Assembly (NCBI GenBank): GCA_947503005.1
Contig: CANNCA010000003.1
Span: 1 to 64,000, forward strand
Length of the DNA: 64,000 nt
Reading direction: 5' to 3'
Source of the DNA: an uncultured Flavobacteriaceae bacterium
GTDB lineage: Bacteria > Bacteroidota > Bacteroidia > Flavobacteriales > Flavobacteriaceae
In this document: positions 17,249 to 24,718 of the stretch, in pieces
How the letters are laid out: each line of letters opens with the position of its first letter
Numbering within the stretch: the stretch's first letter is position 1
Notes under the pieces: generated by a model
Seen by the model: the letters and a program-made list of their open reading frames with translations, nothing else
What the model was told of the DNA's origin: nothing
Database searches by the model: none
Made by a program: the position numbers and the translations under genes

Positions 17249-17401
17249 ATGTCATATAAAGTAAAAAGTTCCCTGTATTTCGCAAGTCTTTTACTTGCAG
17301 TAATAACCTACTATAATATTACAACTAAAGCTGCTATTCAAAATACAGAGTTGGCGGAAAACACAATAGAACAAGTTTCAACAGATAAAACATTACACTA
17401 G
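17249..17401 (+). CDS. Small 50-residue exported or membrane peptide, unknown function
   Basis: ATG at 17249, stop TAG at 17399-17401. The peptide begins MSYKVKSSLYFASLLLAVITYYN, a basic N-terminus followed by a hydrophobic stretch of about 15 residues, and ends with a polar, Glu/Thr-rich tail (NTELAENTIEQVSTDK). It could be a small membrane peptide or a secreted peptide with a signal sequence. A strong intrinsic terminator lies 73 bp after the stop, and no other gene is between them, which supports a real short transcription unit. I do not recognise a family. Confidence 0.55.
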   Translation: MSYKVKSSLYFASLLLAVITYYNITTKAAIQNTELAENTIEQVSTDKTLH

Positions 17402-17761
17402 AAAATATTTTGAGCACCTTTTAAGTCCTCCAAAAACCTTGAAAGTGCCCACCTTGAAAATACCTACTTGCCTAAAACGGCATCCACTTCCCCAAGTGAA
17501 TGCCGTTTTTGTTTTGCCAGACTTACAAACGATAATTAACGAGTCCTCCTTTTTTTAAGGGGAGGTATTTAAATCATAAGCGTTAGGCAGAGTTGAAACC
17601 GGATGCTTAGGTTTTGAAGCTTTCATGATGGAAACCCGAAATGGCTTATGCTTCAATTTTAAACTCCCACCCTCCGTTAAAATTTTCACAATAGTATAAA
17701 TGCATTTAAACCAATTTAAGATTGGAAAGTCATAGCTGTGGAAATCATTAAAACCATAAAC
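17402..17761. other. Intergenic stretch before the Spy-like gene
   Basis: About 360 bp. It contains the strong terminator at 17474-17510 and a short inverted repeat CCTCC/GGAGG around a T-tract (17545-17565). The remainder shows no coding or RNA feature and no convincing promoter that I can define. Confidence 0.5.
17474..17510 (+). terminator. Strong intrinsic terminator
   Basis: Nearly perfect stem (AAAACGGCAT, one mismatch, CACTT / AAGTG, mismatch, ATGCCGTTTT) with a CCCC loop and a T-run. It terminates the transcript of the 50-residue peptide. Confidence 0.85.
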
Positions 17762-18217
17762 ATGAAAAAAGTACTATTGATAGTAACGCTCTTGGTCGGT
17801 TTTACCGCCATGGCGCAAAGAGGACCCCACGGAAGTGACAGGGGAACGAAAGACCTGACCCCTGAACAAATGGCGACCCTACAGACAAAGAAAATGACCT
17901 TGGCTTTAGACCTTACTGAGGCACAACAGGAAAAAGTAAAAGCCCTTCACTTAGAAAATGCAAAAATGCGCAAAGCCAAAATGGAAGAACGCAAGGCACA
18001 AAAAGAAGACGGTGAGAAAAAACCCACTGCTGAAGAGCGTTACGCCAGGTCCAATGACAGACTCGATCATCAAATAGCCCATAAAGCTGAGATGAAGAAC
18101 ATTCTATCTAGCGAACAATACGAGAAGTGGCAAAAAATGCAACACCGTAGCGGTAAGCATCGCAAAGGTAAAAAAGGGAAGGGCCAAGGTAATCACGGAA
18201 AAAACAAAGAGGAATAG
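17762..18217 (+). CDS. Spy/CpxP-like periplasmic protein
   Basis: The ATG at 17762 gives a typical signal peptide (MKKVLLIVTLLVGFTAMAQ) and a 151-residue product; the in-frame start 24 bp upstream would put a polar extension before the signal. The mature part is highly charged and helical. It has LTPEQMATLQTKKMTLALDLTEAQQEKVKAL, here split by the family's LTxxQ-type motif, a second LSSEQYEKWQKMQ motif, and a Lys/Gly/His-rich tail (GKHRKGKKGKGQGNHGK). This matches the Spy/CpxP/DUF4890 group of periplasmic helical proteins, some of which are chaperones or metal-stress sensors. The His/Lys tail may bind metal or anionic ligands. It is monocistronic, with a strong terminator 23 bp downstream. Confidence 0.78.
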   Translation: MKKVLLIVTLLVGFTAMAQRGPHGSDRGTKDLTPEQMATLQTKKMTLALDLTEAQQEKVKALHLENAKMRKAKMEERKAQKEDGEKKPTAEERYARSNDRLDHQIAHKAEMKNILSSEQYEKWQKMQHRSGKHRKGKKGKGQGNHGKNKEE

Positions 18218-18240
18218 TTTTAGGTTGGTTGGTAGTTTGA

Positions 18241-18273
18241 AAAAGAGCCGCACTTTAGAGTGCGGCTCTTTTG
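18241..18273 (+). terminator. Strong intrinsic terminator
   Basis: A perfect 14-bp stem AAAAGAGCCGCACT/AGTGCGGCTCTTTT with a TTAG loop, directly behind the Spy-like gene. It has A/T flanks on both sides. Confidence 0.9.
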
Positions 18274-18564
18274 TATTCCATCCATAAATATTTAAAAATA
18301 AGGGATAATAGTTGCTAATCGTCTAAAACTTTTATGGGATTTGTAAAATGCTACCTACTACTATGATGCTTTTTATACGAAAATATAAAACGAACAAAAT
18401 AGTAATGAATTAAACTTATTGAAAATAGAGAAATCGATGACACTAGAAATAGTTGTGAACAAGGGAAAGCCCCTATTTGACATGGCAAGGAAAAGTTATA
18501 AGCATCTATCCCAATTGGCAAAGTCCACAAATTAATTGTTCTCAAATACGCTTTAATGTTAAAG

Positions 18565-18597
18565 TTTTGATTTTAACTAAACAATTGTTTAGTTTTA
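18565..18597 (+). promoter_or_regulatory. tetR promoter with operator palindrome between -33 and -7
   Basis: TTTTG (18565-18569) is followed after 20 nt by TAGTTTTA (18590-18597), a near-match to TAnnTTTG. The spacer is filled by a perfect 20-bp palindrome AACTAAACAATTGTTTAGTT (18575-18594), so a bound TetR dimer would block its own promoter. The start codon is only 5 nt after the -7 box, so the mRNA may be leaderless. Confidence 0.7.
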
Positions 18598-18601
18598 TAA
18601 T

Positions 18602-19168
18602 GTGCCTAGACATAAGAAATATGATGAAGATATAGTAACCGATAAAGCAATGCGCCTTTTTTGGCGCAATGGTTACCATACAACCTCCACTAGAATGCTA
18701 GAAAAAGAGATGGGAATTAACCTATTTTCTATCTATTCTAGTTTTCAAAATAAAGACGGTGTATTTCTAGCCAGCGTGAAGTGCTATAAAGATCTTATTA
18801 GAAAACAGTTATTAATTCCGTTAGCAAAAAAGCCAAAAACTATTACTACACTAAAAGGATTCTTCTACGATTTTTTAAATTTTACGAAAGAGCAAAAAAC
18901 ATATAAAGGCTGTCTACTTATTAATACGGCCAATGAGTTAGGTACTGATATGACCGAAAGCATAGCCAAAGAAATTAGTTCGTTTGCTGAAGAAATAAGA
19001 GAACATATTTCTTCGATCTTATGTGAAACTAATACAAAAACCGAAGCGGAATTAACCAGACAGACTAACTATATTTTCGTGGCTTTACAAGGTGTTTCAT
19101 TAACAGCAAAGGCCTTAGACAAAGCACAAATAGACGATTATATTGAAATGACCTTTTTAGGCATCTAA
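18602..19168 (+). CDS. TetR/AcrR-family transcriptional regulator
   Basis: A 188-residue regulator. The N-terminal helix-turn-helix is clear: DKAMRLFWRNGYHTTSTRMLEKEMGIN, in two parts, followed by LFSIYSSFQNKDGVFLASV. The C-terminal ligand domain is helical and has a Cys in YKGCLLINTANELG, a motif common in this subgroup. The start is GTG at 18602; the product MPRHKKYDEDIV is the usual N-terminus for the subgroup, while an ATG two bases upstream is out of frame. A 20-bp palindrome overlaps the promoter and related palindromes precede two neighbouring transcription units. The protein therefore very probably represses itself and the genes at 19219-20216 and 20268-21080. The inducer is unknown. 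Confidence 0.92.
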   Translation: MPRHKKYDEDIVTDKAMRLFWRNGYHTTSTRMLEKEMGINLFSIYSSFQNKDGVFLASVKCYKDLIRKQLLIPLAKKPKTITTLKGFFYDFLNFTKEQKTYKGCLLINTANELGTDMTESIAKEISSFAEEIREHISSILCETNTKTEAELTRQTNYIFVALQGVSLTAKALDKAQIDDYIEMTFLGI

Positions 19169-19185
19169 TTTTTTTTTAATAATTT

Positions 19186-19201
19186 CTAAACATTTGTTTA
19201 G
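19186..19201 (+). promoter_or_regulatory. TetR operator 2, before the membrane protein gene
   Basis: CTAAACATTTGTTTAG: 7-bp arms CTAAACA/TGTTTAG around TT, matching the core of the tetR operator. It ends 17 bp before the ATG at 19219 and overlaps the likely -7 region (TAGTTATA). Confidence 0.7.
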
Positions 19202-19218
19202 TTATACACTCTTGAACT

Positions 19219-19620
19219 ATGACGAATTTAAAAACCTTTTTTACAATCAATGCTACTATGTTTATTCCTTTTGGCATCGGAATGTTATTTATGCCTTCCA
19301 TCTTATTCGGTATGCTAGATGTAAATCTAGATGGTGATGGCTTGCTCATGGCAAGCACGGTAGGCTCCATGTTATTATCCTTTGGGATTATTTGTTTCAT
19401 AGCACGAGGCATTGAAGGACCTTCTATGGAACTTCAAGCAATTTTGCTCGGCAACCTTTCTTTTCATGCTATTGATAGTGTATTAACTTTTAAAGGCGCT
19501 TTTACCGGAGTGATGAATAACCTTGGTTATGTATTCTCCATAATGCACCTACTATTTGCTATAGGATTCTTGTTTTTCTATCTAAAACTCAAGCCCACTA
19601 AAGCGGCTGCTAAGAATTAA
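19219..19620 (+). CDS. Four-helix membrane protein under the local TetR
   Basis: A 133-residue protein with four predicted transmembrane helices (about 5-28, 42-63, 71-92 and 102-124) and short polar loops, including DVNLDGDG between helices 1 and 2. I do not recognise a named family; size and layout resemble small DoxX- or DUF4345-like membrane proteins. It begins 17 bp after a TetR-type palindrome and is followed after 17 bp by the AhpD-like gene, so the two form an operon. Co-regulation with a peroxidase-like protein and a hydrolase suggests a response to a toxic or oxidising compound (inference). Confidence 0.75.
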   Translation: MTNLKTFFTINATMFIPFGIGMLFMPSILFGMLDVNLDGDGLLMASTVGSMLLSFGIICFIARGIEGPSMELQAILLGNLSFHAIDSVLTFKGAFTGVMNNLGYVFSIMHLLFAIGFLFFYLKLKPTKAAAKN

Positions 19621-19637
19621 TCTTAAAATATATAATT

Positions 19638-20216
19638 ATGAAACACAATGAACAAAAACTAGAACTGGACTTCCAAACCGTGGAAAGTGCGCATCAAATC
19701 TCCAGTGAAATATTAGACAATACTATTAAAGGATTAGGTTTTGCTCCTAACCTATATTCATTAATGGCAAATAATCCGGCCCTGTTAGATGCGTATACAC
19801 ATACCTACAATACGTTTCGTAACAACAGCGGTTTGAATGGCGTTGAACAAGAAGTTGTATTCTTATCCGCAGCCACAGAAAACGAATGCCATTATTGCGT
19901 TGCTGCACATAGTTTCGTCGCGGATAACATGACCCATGTGCCAGAAGAAATCACCGAGGCTATAAGAAATAGAACAGAAATCAAGGACCAAAAACTTAAG
20001 GCTTTAAGCAATTTCACAAAAGCTATGGTAAAAGAGCGCGGTTGGATAAGCAAAGACCAAGTCGAAGAATTCCTAAATAACGGTTACACCAAGAATGATG
20101 TACTTGCGGTCATAACAGGCATTGGTGCAAAGACCATGAGTAATTATTTCAATCATATTATGTACACGCCCTTAGATGATGCTTTTAAGGAAAGTGCCTG
20201 GAAAACAAACACTTAA
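19638..20216 (+). CDS. AhpD-like carboxymuconolactone decarboxylase family protein
   Basis: A 192-residue all-helical cytosolic protein with the AhpD signature ECHYCVAAH (Cys84, Cys87, His91), preceded by a conserved acidic residue in VEQEVVFLSAA. This CxxC-xxx-H arrangement gives alkylhydroperoxidase/thiol-disulfide activity in AhpD, and the subgroup is often called peroxidase-related. It lies in an operon with the preceding membrane protein and is followed by a third TetR palindrome. The context suggests detoxification of peroxides or electrophiles, or a carboxymuconolactone-like substrate shared with the alpha/beta hydrolase downstream. Confidence 0.9.
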   Translation: MKHNEQKLELDFQTVESAHQISSEILDNTIKGLGFAPNLYSLMANNPALLDAYTHTYNTFRNNSGLNGVEQEVVFLSAATENECHYCVAAHSFVADNMTHVPEEITEAIRNRTEIKDQKLKALSNFTKAMVKERGWISKDQVEEFLNNGYTKNDVLAVITGIGAKTMSNYFNHIMYTPLDDAFKESAWKTNT

Positions 20217-20232
20217 TATATTTTTTAACCAG

Positions 20233-20254
20233 TATCTAAACGTTTGTTTAGATA
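20233..20254 (+). promoter_or_regulatory. TetR operator 3, before the alpha/beta hydrolase
   Basis: Inverted repeat TATCTAAAC/GTTTAGATA around GTTT; the core CTAAACGTTTGTTTAG matches operators 1 and 2. It ends 13 bp before the ATG at 20268, the same promoter-overlapping position. Confidence 0.7.
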
Positions 20255-20267
20255 AAATTCAATAATA

Positions 20268-21080
20268 ATGAAAACATACTTAATTATACTATTATGCCTA
20301 ACCTTCTCTGAAGGTTTCGCGGCAGAGGTCAATTATACAATCCATGGCGATGGCGAAAAAAAAGTCATTGTCTTACACAGTTGGATGGATGATTATGAAA
20401 GTTGGAAGCCCATAATTCCACATCTTGATTTGCAACAACATGCTTATGCCTTTATGGATTTAAGAGGTTATGCAAAATCAAAACATATCAAAGGACAATA
20501 TACAAGTGACGAAATAGCTAATGACATTTTCAAGGTTGCCGATGCCTTGGGCTGGAAAGAATTTTATTTAGTCGGTCATTCTATGTCAGGCATGGCCGTA
20601 CAAAAAGCAGCATTGCTTGATACGTCATCTCGAATAAAAAAAATCGTGGCTGTTACACCCGTTTCTTCTGCAGGGTTTCCAGTTGATGATGAAACAATGA
20701 AGTTTTTTAAAGCTATCGTACAAAATGAGGAAGTTTCAAATAAGGCGTTTAGGGCTTTTACAAGCAATCGGTTATCAGGAACATGGTATATGAATCGTTC
20801 AAAAAGGCATGTAGAAGTGACAGATGCACAAGCGCAATTGGCCTATATAAAGATGTGGTCTGAAGAAAATTTTGCGGACAGAATGAGAACGGTTAAGACA
20901 CCTTTTTTGGTTTTATCCGGGCAATACGATCATCCCGGTTTTATACAGGATAAACAGAAGAAAGCTTTTGAAGGTATGGAGCATGTAATATTCATTGATA
21001 TAGAAAACTCAGGTCACTTCCCCATGCAAGAGACTCCTATTTTTTTAGCTGCAACCATTGAAGCATTTATAAATGAGTAG
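20268..21080 (+). CDS. Exported alpha/beta hydrolase
   Basis: A 270-residue protein with a signal peptide (1-19, ending GFAAE) and a complete alpha/beta-hydrolase fold. It has the oxyanion-region HSWMDDYESW, the nucleophile elbow GHSMSG (Ser105), an acid candidate in LSGQYDHPG and the catalytic His in SGHFPMQETP. Family members hydrolyse esters, lactones or C-C bonds, and the periplasmic location is unusual for the C-C bond hydrolases. It is preceded by the third TetR palindrome, so it is probably induced together with the AhpD-like operon. It could inactivate the inducing compound. The exact substrate cannot be read from sequence. Confidence 0.9.
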   Translation: MKTYLIILLCLTFSEGFAAEVNYTIHGDGEKKVIVLHSWMDDYESWKPIIPHLDLQQHAYAFMDLRGYAKSKHIKGQYTSDEIANDIFKVADALGWKEFYLVGHSMSGMAVQKAALLDTSSRIKKIVAVTPVSSAGFPVDDETMKFFKAIVQNEEVSNKAFRAFTSNRLSGTWYMNRSKRHVEVTDAQAQLAYIKMWSEENFADRMRTVKTPFLVLSGQYDHPGFIQDKQKKAFEGMEHVIFIDIENSGHFPMQETPIFLAATIEAFINE

Positions 21081-21159
21081 ATAACAACACAAAGGACATT
21101 ATAGCCACTAGTTTGGTGCTTCAAAATTGTCAAACACTGAAAATTTAAATTGAATCATT

Positions 21160-21819
21160 ATGGAATCCGTTTTTTATCAAAACACAACGTATTGGGTATT
21201 ACTTGTTGATATGATCGTGGCGGTAGCAACGCTATGGCTATTCTGGAAAGGCAGAGCCAATACAAGAACATTATGGACCGTAGGTGTCGTTTTTATAGTT
21301 GCTATTTTAGGCATGCATTGGTTATTTGGTGGTCAAAATCTCTTGCCTTCTAATCTCAGTGGTATTTGGTTTTATACAATCATTTTAATAGGTGCCGCTC
21401 TTGTTGTTTTAATTCTAGAGCTATCTTCAATGAAAATAATGGACAACCTTTCTCAAGAACATCTGCAAATTGTGCAAGGGTTACGCGTTTTTGTAGGTGG
21501 AGGGTTTCTAATGGAAGGTGTGCTAAATGTAATTCCAGGTTGGTTTAGTATTTTAGACGGCTTTCTTCATATTGCTTCTGGTTTCTTGGCCTTGCTATCG
21601 GCTATCGGCTTTTCGAACAACTGGAAGGAAAGTAGGCCCCTGTTATGGCTAGCCAACATGGTAGGGATTACAGATATACTCGTTATTGTAACCGGAATAT
21701 GTTTCTTGGCATGGGATGATTTAGGGCCTTATCACAATATGAACTATGTTGTTTTTGGAGCTGGCCCCATACTACTTTGGCTTCACTACAATTCTATTAA
21801 GAAAATTCTTTTCAAATAG
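21160..21819 (+). CDS. Seven-helix membrane protein, unknown function
   Basis: A 219-residue protein with about seven hydrophobic helices (near 10-30, 40-60, 68-90, 106-125, 128-150, 163-188 and 190-212) and almost no soluble part. It has no enzyme motif that I recognise; the GLRVFVGGGFLMEGVLNVIPG segment (in two parts) is the most distinctive region. The gene follows the alpha/beta hydrolase by 79 bp. No TetR palindrome lies in that gap, so it is either read through from the hydrolase or independent. A role as a permease or membrane partner of the TetR-controlled genes is possible but unproven. Confidence 0.7.
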   Translation: MESVFYQNTTYWVLLVDMIVAVATLWLFWKGRANTRTLWTVGVVFIVAILGMHWLFGGQNLLPSNLSGIWFYTIILIGAALVVLILELSSMKIMDNLSQEHLQIVQGLRVFVGGGFLMEGVLNVIPGWFSILDGFLHIASGFLALLSAIGFSNNWKESRPLLWLANMVGITDILVIVTGICFLAWDDLGPYHNMNYVVFGAGPILLWLHYNSIKKILFK

Positions 21820-22089
21820 GAACTAGAAAATTTGTTCCACTATATACTTAATTTAAAAGCAGTATTTCAAGCTTATCCTTGCAAAATAAGAAGTTAATCT
21901 ACCTAATTTATGATGACCCTTATTCCTAAAAGCTACCTGAAAAATGCTTTCTTATTAGAAAAATCTCGATTTAAGAAGAGAATTTAATATTGAATGGTTC
22001 GAAATATGTGCAGTATTCTTTTCAACCTTTATTTACCCTATATTTAAGGATAAATAAAAGCGTTAGTAGCAAATTTCAAAAGACCAGCT

Positions 22090-23211
22090 TTGAGGAACCA
22101 ATTAGTCATTTTTGTTATTTTATTTTGTCTTATGGGTATTTTGTGCTCAGCACAAAAAACTGAATTTAAAACCAGTGGTCGCCTTATTCTAGGCACGTAC
22201 CAAGAACGCACAGCATCAGTGGCCAGCGGTGATATCGATGGTGATGGAGATATTGATGTTTTAGTAGCCAATGGAAGACACTGGCCTGGTCAAAACCGGA
22301 TTTTTATAAACGATGGAAGAGGTATTTTTACGGTAGAGCAAGAATTAGGGACTAAAAAGGAAACAACCTATGCAACGGAGTTAGCAGATTTGGACAATGA
22401 TGGCGACCTTGATATTGCAGTTGGTAATGATATGGCTCCCAATGCACTTTTTTTAAATGATGGACAGGGTAATTTTACTCCTCATGGTTCCTTTGGAGCA
22501 ACCTATGCCCCAACGCGAAATCTTACTTTGGCAGACTTAAATCAGGACGGCGCTATTGATATATTGATTACCAATCGCGGCCGACCCAATGAGATTTGCT
22601 TGAATGATGGCGACGGTAATTTTCAAGAAACCATGAGTTTCGGAAATTCCGATGATTCGACTATCGATGTAGAAGCTGCGGACATTGATGGGGACAATGA
22701 CATAGATCTGATTTTAGCAAACAGAGATGGGCAACCCAACTATGTATATCTGAACGATGGTAAACTCGGTTTTAAATCGAAAATCGCATTTGGCACAGGC
22801 AGCGATGAAACCCGCTCCGTTGGAATAGGAGACCTTAACGGTGATGGGCTATCAGATATTATCACCGCTAATATTGGAGAACCCAATGTCATCTATTTTG
22901 GAAATCATGAGAATCCGTTTCAAAAATCGGTAATTTTTGACTCCACGGAAGCAGAAAGCTATGCTGTTTCTTTGGCTGATCTTGATGGAGACAGCGATAT
23001 TGACATTATTATCGGAAATTCGGAAAGTCCAAATTTTGTGTATTTCAATAGTGAAAACGGTCAGCAGTGGCAGGGACGACCACTGAACGAGGAAGCTTTT
23101 GACACCTATGATATTATCACCGCTGATTTAAACAATGATGGTTTTCCAGACATAATAGAAGCAAACTCAGACGAAATCAATCGCTATTATTTTAACCGAC
23201 TAAAAAAATAG
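22090..23211 (+). CDS. Exported FG-GAP/VCBS-repeat beta-propeller protein
   Basis: A 373-residue protein with a signal peptide (RNQLVIFVILFCLMGILCSAQ without the start) and seven FG-GAP/VCBS-type blades. Most carry a calcium-binding loop such as DIDGDGDIDV, DLDNDGDLDI, DLNQDGAIDI, DIDGDNDIDL, DLNGDGLSDI, DLDGDSDIDI and DLNNDGFPDI, with N-D-G turns between. This predicts a seven-bladed calcium-binding propeller as in integrin-alpha-like proteins. The start appears to be TTG at 22090, since no in-frame ATG gives the signal peptide. It lies 22 bp before the MBL-fold gene and probably forms an operon with it. The role is likely surface or periplasmic binding. Confidence 0.88.
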   Translation: MRNQLVIFVILFCLMGILCSAQKTEFKTSGRLILGTYQERTASVASGDIDGDGDIDVLVANGRHWPGQNRIFINDGRGIFTVEQELGTKKETTYATELADLDNDGDLDIAVGNDMAPNALFLNDGQGNFTPHGSFGATYAPTRNLTLADLNQDGAIDILITNRGRPNEICLNDGDGNFQETMSFGNSDDSTIDVEAADIDGDNDIDLILANRDGQPNYVYLNDGKLGFKSKIAFGTGSDETRSVGIGDLNGDGLSDIITANIGEPNVIYFGNHENPFQKSVIFDSTEAESYAVSLADLDGDSDIDIIIGNSESPNFVYFNSENGQQWQGRPLNEEAFDTYDIITADLNNDGFPDIIEANSDEINRYYFNRLKK

Positions 23212-23233
23212 AAAAAACCTGAAAAGCTCAATT

Positions 23234-24187
23234 ATGAAGACTATCAGAAAACATACGCATTCTATCCAAACCAGTATTTTCAGCGTCCTGTTTCTTTTAA
23301 TCTTTTTCGCTTCCCAAGTAGCAAGTTCCCAAAACGAGCCGCTACAATTGAAATATTTTGGTACGGCCGGGTGGGAGATTTCAGATGGAAACATCACGGT
23401 TTTGATCGATCCTTATATTACCAGAATGAAATTAGGTACGGGGCCAGGAGTCAGTGCTGAAGACACTCGAAAAACAGTACTACGTTCTGATATCTTTGTT
23501 TCAGACACTTTGTTAATCGATAGTTTAATTTCCAAAGCTGATTTTATATTGGTGCATCATTCGCATTTTGACCATTTAGCGGATGTGCCCTATATCGCTA
23601 AAAAAACGGGAGCCAAAGTTATTGGTACCGAAACTACACGCAATATTCTTCGTGGGTATGGTATACCTGAAGCGCAATTATATCCTGTCAAGGGTGGAGA
23701 AGACTATCAGTTCGAGAATTTTTCGGTTCAAGTCATTCCATCTATACATTCCGCTTTGAACGACAAACATTATATCGATTCGCGAACCTATACCGAAACT
23801 CCGGAAACGCCGTTGAAAGTATCGGAATTTGTTGAAGGAGGTTCATTGATGTTTTTGGCACGCTTTGCCAAACACAACGTACTGACCATGGCATCAATGA
23901 ACTTTGTGGAACGTGAATTGGTCGGGCAAAAACCTGATATTTTGTTGGCCGGAGTTAACCGATCGCAGTTAGGACTCTACAAGTATAATGAACGCTTATT
24001 AGCCGTAACCAATTATCCGAAAATAATCATACCAACACATTGGGATAATTTTCGTTTGCCTTATGGATTTTCACAACAAAGTGGTGTGGAGCAAAAACTG
24101 ATTCCCTTTCAAGAGGATGTAAAAAGACTTTCGCCTGATTCAAAAGTGATTATTCCCGAACATTTGGGAGTGATTACAATTGACTAG
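23234..24187 (+). CDS. Exported MBL-fold metal-dependent hydrolase (UlaG-like)
   Basis: A 317-residue protein with a long signal peptide (to about residue 32) and a metallo-beta-lactamase fold. The metal motif HxHxDH is at residues 109-114 (HSHFDH), with an early Asp in LIDPYITR and later His candidates in IPSIHSALNDKH, PTHWDNF and PEHLG. The closest group by feel is the UlaG-like lactonase set, here exported. It follows the VCBS protein by 22 bp. The gene ends two bases before the end of a convergent response-regulator gene. The substrate, possibly a lactone or phosphoester, is not readable from sequence. Confidence 0.88.
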   Translation: MKTIRKHTHSIQTSIFSVLFLLIFFASQVASSQNEPLQLKYFGTAGWEISDGNITVLIDPYITRMKLGTGPGVSAEDTRKTVLRSDIFVSDTLLIDSLISKADFILVHHSHFDHLADVPYIAKKTGAKVIGTETTRNILRGYGIPEAQLYPVKGGEDYQFENFSVQVIPSIHSALNDKHYIDSRTYTETPETPLKVSEFVEGGSLMFLARFAKHNVLTMASMNFVERELVGQKPDILLAGVNRSQLGLYKYNERLLAVTNYPKIIIPTHWDNFRLPYGFSQQSGVEQKLIPFQEDVKRLSPDSKVIIPEHLGVITID

Positions 24188-24189
24188 AC

Positions 24190-24591
24190 TTAACTAGCAA
24201 TACTGCTTGTAAAGGTATCTTTAACGGATAAAATTCTTCTCATTTCCAGTACTCTCGACATGGCTCTATTAATTTTTGGAGCGGTCAGCGGCTTCTGTAT
24301 AAAATCGATGGCACCATTTATATAAGCATGTAACTCGAATGACGCCCGAGTAGAGTTGATAATAACCTCAACGGAATCTTTGAATAATTTTTGAAGTGAG
24401 AATCCGTCTATTTCGGGCATTTCTACATCCAAAAGTACAACGTCAACATCTTGATGATTCGCCGCTTGTAATCCTAAAAAAGGATCGGAATAGGTGCCGA
24501 GCAAATTTAAATGTTCGTTCTTCTTAATTAGCTTTGAGGATAGTGCGAGTTGCACAAGACTATCATCGATAACAATAACATTTAGTTTCAT
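24190..24591 (-). CDS. Single-domain response regulator
   Basis: The 133-residue protein is a CheY-like receiver and nothing else: acidic pair Asp9/Asp10 (VIDDS), phospho-acceptor Asp55 (LLDVEMPEIDG), switch Ser80/Thr81 (IINSTRA) and Lys100 (IQKPL). Without an output domain it must act through protein contacts, as a phosphorelay intermediate or an allosteric partner. The last 30 residues form a short extra helix. No kinase gene is near, so it is an orphan. It is monocistronic and convergent with the MBL-fold gene. Confidence 0.92.
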   Translation of the reverse strand: MKLNVIVIDDSLVQLALSSKLIKKNEHLNLLGTYSDPFLGLQAANHQDVDVVLLDVEMPEIDGFSLQKLFKDSVEVIINSTRASFELHAYINGAIDFIQKPLTAPKINRAMSRVLEMRRILSVKDTFTSSIAS

Positions 24592-24718
24592 AGGACGTGT
24601 TGTTCTTGTTTGGTACTATGATAACTCGATGTATAGGTGAAAACTTACGATAAATTGTTGAATCGCACATATTTCCGACGAAATACCCGTTTAAAGCTAG
24701 CAATCAAGAAGTGACCCT

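Larger units (their letters stand above)
18218..18601. other. Intergenic stretch before the tetR gene
   Basis: About 380 bp: the terminator at 18241-18273, then AT-rich DNA, then the tetR promoter/operator at 18565-18597. A 32-codon ATG frame (18437-18535) is present but has no support. Confidence 0.5.

Noticed and set aside
18437-18535. 32-codon ATG frame upstream of tetR
   Set aside because: No conserved feature, no promoter or terminator of its own; likely chance in AT-rich DNA.
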